From NCBI GenBank assembly GCA_007119835.1, contig SKOX01000088.1:1-6294 (forward strand): 6,294 bases of DNA. The letters run 5' to 3'. Below the pieces are notes generated by a model. The model saw only the letters and a list, made by a program, of their open reading frames with translations. It did no database searches and was not told where the DNA came from. A program made the translations under genes and the position numbers. Below, piece after piece: positions 4,897-6,294 of this stretch. The stretch is from Paracoccaceae bacterium. Lineage in GTDB: Bacteria > Pseudomonadota > Alphaproteobacteria > Rhodobacterales > Rhodobacteraceae. Every line of letters starts with the position of its first letter. Position 1 is the first letter of the stretch.

Positions 4897-6189
4897 GGTG
4901 ATGCGGCGGCGGATGCGGCGGACGAAGTACCAGACCACGAGGACCACCGGGATCGTCAGGACCGCCAGCACCGCGTTCCGGCCGATCCCGAAGGGCTCGA
5001 GCAGCGGCGCGGCGAAGCCCGAGGCGAGCTGCACAGCATAGTAGCTGATCGCAACCACCGACAGCCCCTCCACGGTCTCCTGAAGCCTCAGCTGCAGCGC
5101 CGCCCGGCGGTCCATCGCCTTCAGCGTCGCCTGGTTCGCCGCCTGGTTGCCGACGTCGACCCGGGTGCGGAGCAGGTTCGACGCCCGCTCCGCCCGGGCG
5201 GAGAGCTCGTCGAGGCGCGCCTTCGCCGACCGGCAGGTGCGCATCGCCGGATCGAACCGCCGCATCATGAACTCGACGAAGAGCTGCCGCCCGCCGACCC
5301 GCTCCTCGCGCAGCACCTCGATCCGCTGCCAGACGATCGCGGCATAGGCTTCCGCCGCGCCGAAGCGGAAGGCGGTGGTCGAGGACAGGAACTCGATCTC
5401 GGCCGCCATCTTCAGCAGCTGGTCGAGGGTCTCGGCCTCCTCGCCCCTGCCCGCCGCCATCGCCGCGACGACGTCCGACAGCTCCCGGTCGAGGCGGGCA
5501 ACCGCGGTTGCGACCATGCGCGCCTGGGGCAGGGTCAGCATCGCCATCGCCTTGTAGGTCTCGATCTCGAGCAGGCGCTGCACGATCCGCCCGAGCCGCC
5601 GCGTCCCGATGCTCGGCTGCGCCAGGACGGCGAGGCGGGCGTGGCCGTGCTCGTCGAGCCGGAAGTCGGAGGCGACCACGGCGTCGCCGTCGAGGACCCG
5701 GCTCACGGCGAGGCTTTCGGGCACGAACCAGCGAGGCACCTCCTCCTGGATCGTCTGCTGCACCGCCTCGCCCGAGGCCTGGTCGACCCGGACGATCGCC
5801 GAGGCCACCACCCGCCCGGGCGCCGCGCGCAGCCAGTCCTCCGGGAAGAGCCGGAACATCTCGCCCGAGAACGGCCGCTCGGCGACGTCGTCGCCGAAGA
5901 GGGTGTAGGTCACGAACTCGGTGTGCATCTCCCACTTGAGGAAATGCCGCCCCAACCGCCCGGAATAGTGGCTCGCCCCCGGCGCGGGATGCGCCGCGCC
6001 GTAGCGGTCGAGCAGCGCGATCAGGTGCGCGAAGTCCCGCGTCTTGTCGCGCTCGGCGGCGTTCTCGGGCTCCTTGATCGCGAGATAGACCGCGCGGCAG
6101 GGCGCCGTCAGCTCGGGAAAGGGCCGCGCATGCAGCTCGTTGACGAGCGGGTAGCGGCTCGGATGGTCGTCGAGGGCGAGCTGCGCCAT
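4873..6189 (-). CDS. DUF3422 family membrane-anchored protein
   Basis: The product is 438 residues, complete and free of frameshifts. It begins MAQLALDDHPSRYPLVNELH, and the HPxRYxLVNELHARPFPxLTAPC opening is the hallmark of DUF3422. Other blocks typical of the family are AVYLAIKEPE, HYSGRLGRHFLKWEMHTEF, FPEDWLRAAPG, ETYKAMAMLTLPQAR, FLSSTTAFRFGAAEAY and LLRTRVDVGNQAANQ. The middle is mainly helical and may form a coiled coil (about 200-370). Two hydrophobic segments follow, about 375-395 (GLSVVAISYYAVQLASGFAAP) and 407-423 (VLAVLTIPVVLVVWYFV), then a basic tail RRIRRR, indicating an inner-membrane anchor at the C-terminus with most of the protein cytosolic. ATG 6189 is preferred to an upstream in-frame start at 6243, because GGAG lies six bases before it and family similarity begins right there. 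The biochemical role of the family is unknown. It has no operon partner within the window. Confidence 0.93.
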   Translation of the reverse strand: MAQLALDDHPSRYPLVNELHARPFPELTAPCRAVYLAIKEPENAAERDKTRDFAHLIALLDRYGAAHPAPGASHYSGRLGRHFLKWEMHTEFVTYTLFGDDVAERPFSGEMFRLFPEDWLRAAPGRVVASAIVRVDQASGEAVQQTIQEEVPRWFVPESLAVSRVLDGDAVVASDFRLDEHGHARLAVLAQPSIGTRRLGRIVQRLLEIETYKAMAMLTLPQARMVATAVARLDRELSDVVAAMAAGRGEEAETLDQLLKMAAEIEFLSSTTAFRFGAAEAYAAIVWQRIEVLREERVGGRQLFVEFMMRRFDPAMRTCRSAKARLDELSARAERASNLLRTRVDVGNQAANQATLKAMDRRAALQLRLQETVEGLSVVAISYYAVQLASGFAAPLLEPFGIGRNAVLAVLTIPVVLVVWYFVRRIRRRITEPDGGAP

Positions 6190-6199
6190 GGCGGTCTCC
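6187..6199 (-). promoter_or_regulatory. Ribosome binding site of the DUF3422 gene
   Basis: On the minus strand GGAGACCGCC directly precedes ATG, giving a GGAG core six bases from the start codon. This fixes the start at 6189 rather than at the upstream in-frame codon. The remaining bases to the window edge show no clear promoter. Confidence 0.6.
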
Positions 6200-6294
6200 A
6201 CTATGCCGCGAGAATGGGTGCCACAGAAGCAGCGCGACTGCACGTCGTTCGCGCCTGCCCGCCCGCGGTCGCACGCCAGCGCGGCGGCGCGGCC

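Noticed and set aside
4134..4901. Plus-strand 255-codon frame
   Set aside because: It is Arg/Ser/Ala-rich and antisense to two small genes with better start signals.
4850..6274. 474-codon minus-strand frame overlapping DUF3422
   Set aside because: Its Arg/Gly/Pro-rich product has no similarity to a known family, whereas the neighbouring frame encodes clear DUF3422. It shares the PDGGAP ending only because of the tandem repeat.

Overview
The window is high-GC DNA with dense, GC3-rich genes. The recognisable families (DUF3604, HupE/UreJ, DUF3422, an AraC-type regulator with an arabinose-binding-like sensor domain, and an IS3-type transposase) together suggest an alphaproteobacterium, possibly of the Rhodobacterales or Rhodospirillales. 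That assignment rests on protein character and base composition only.

Layout, left to right. (1) 1-2405, minus strand: what looks like one operon. A DUF3604 gene is missing its 5' part. It is joined by an ATGA stop/start overlap to a gene for a secreted protein that has a CxxC motif at the predicted mature N-terminus and an alpha-helical, HEAT-like C-terminal half. At the window edge comes the start of a HupE/UreJ-type metal permease, out of frame with the gene before it and without a start codon of its own. (2) 2405-3870: a graveyard of gene fragments. After a sharp junction and a 14-bp tandem repeat lies an AraC-family regulator that is frameshifted at least twice and has lost its helix-turn-helix domain. 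An internal piece of an IS3-family transposase (also frameshifted) follows directly, and it abuts a small minus-strand gene cut at its 3' end. (3) 4082-4560, minus strand: two small overlapping genes of unknown function, followed by a strong stem-loop. (4) 4561-4872: a gap holding a perfect hairpin and a 23-bp tandem repeat. (5) 4873-6189, minus strand: an apparently intact DUF3422 gene whose product has two C-terminal membrane segments.

How the parts relate: the DUF3604, CxxC and HupE/UreJ genes look like one transcription unit with a possible link to metal handling or the cell envelope. DUF3604 has lost the N-terminal part where its family carries a metal-site-like motif, and the third gene is broken at the junction with the second, so the module here is probably decayed. 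DUF3422 appears to be independent. I found no convincing new defence system, CRISPR array or RNA gene. The most distinctive observations are the pile-up of truncated genes at sharp junctions, and the repeat at the end of DUF3422, which places the same coding tail and stop codon in all three reading frames.
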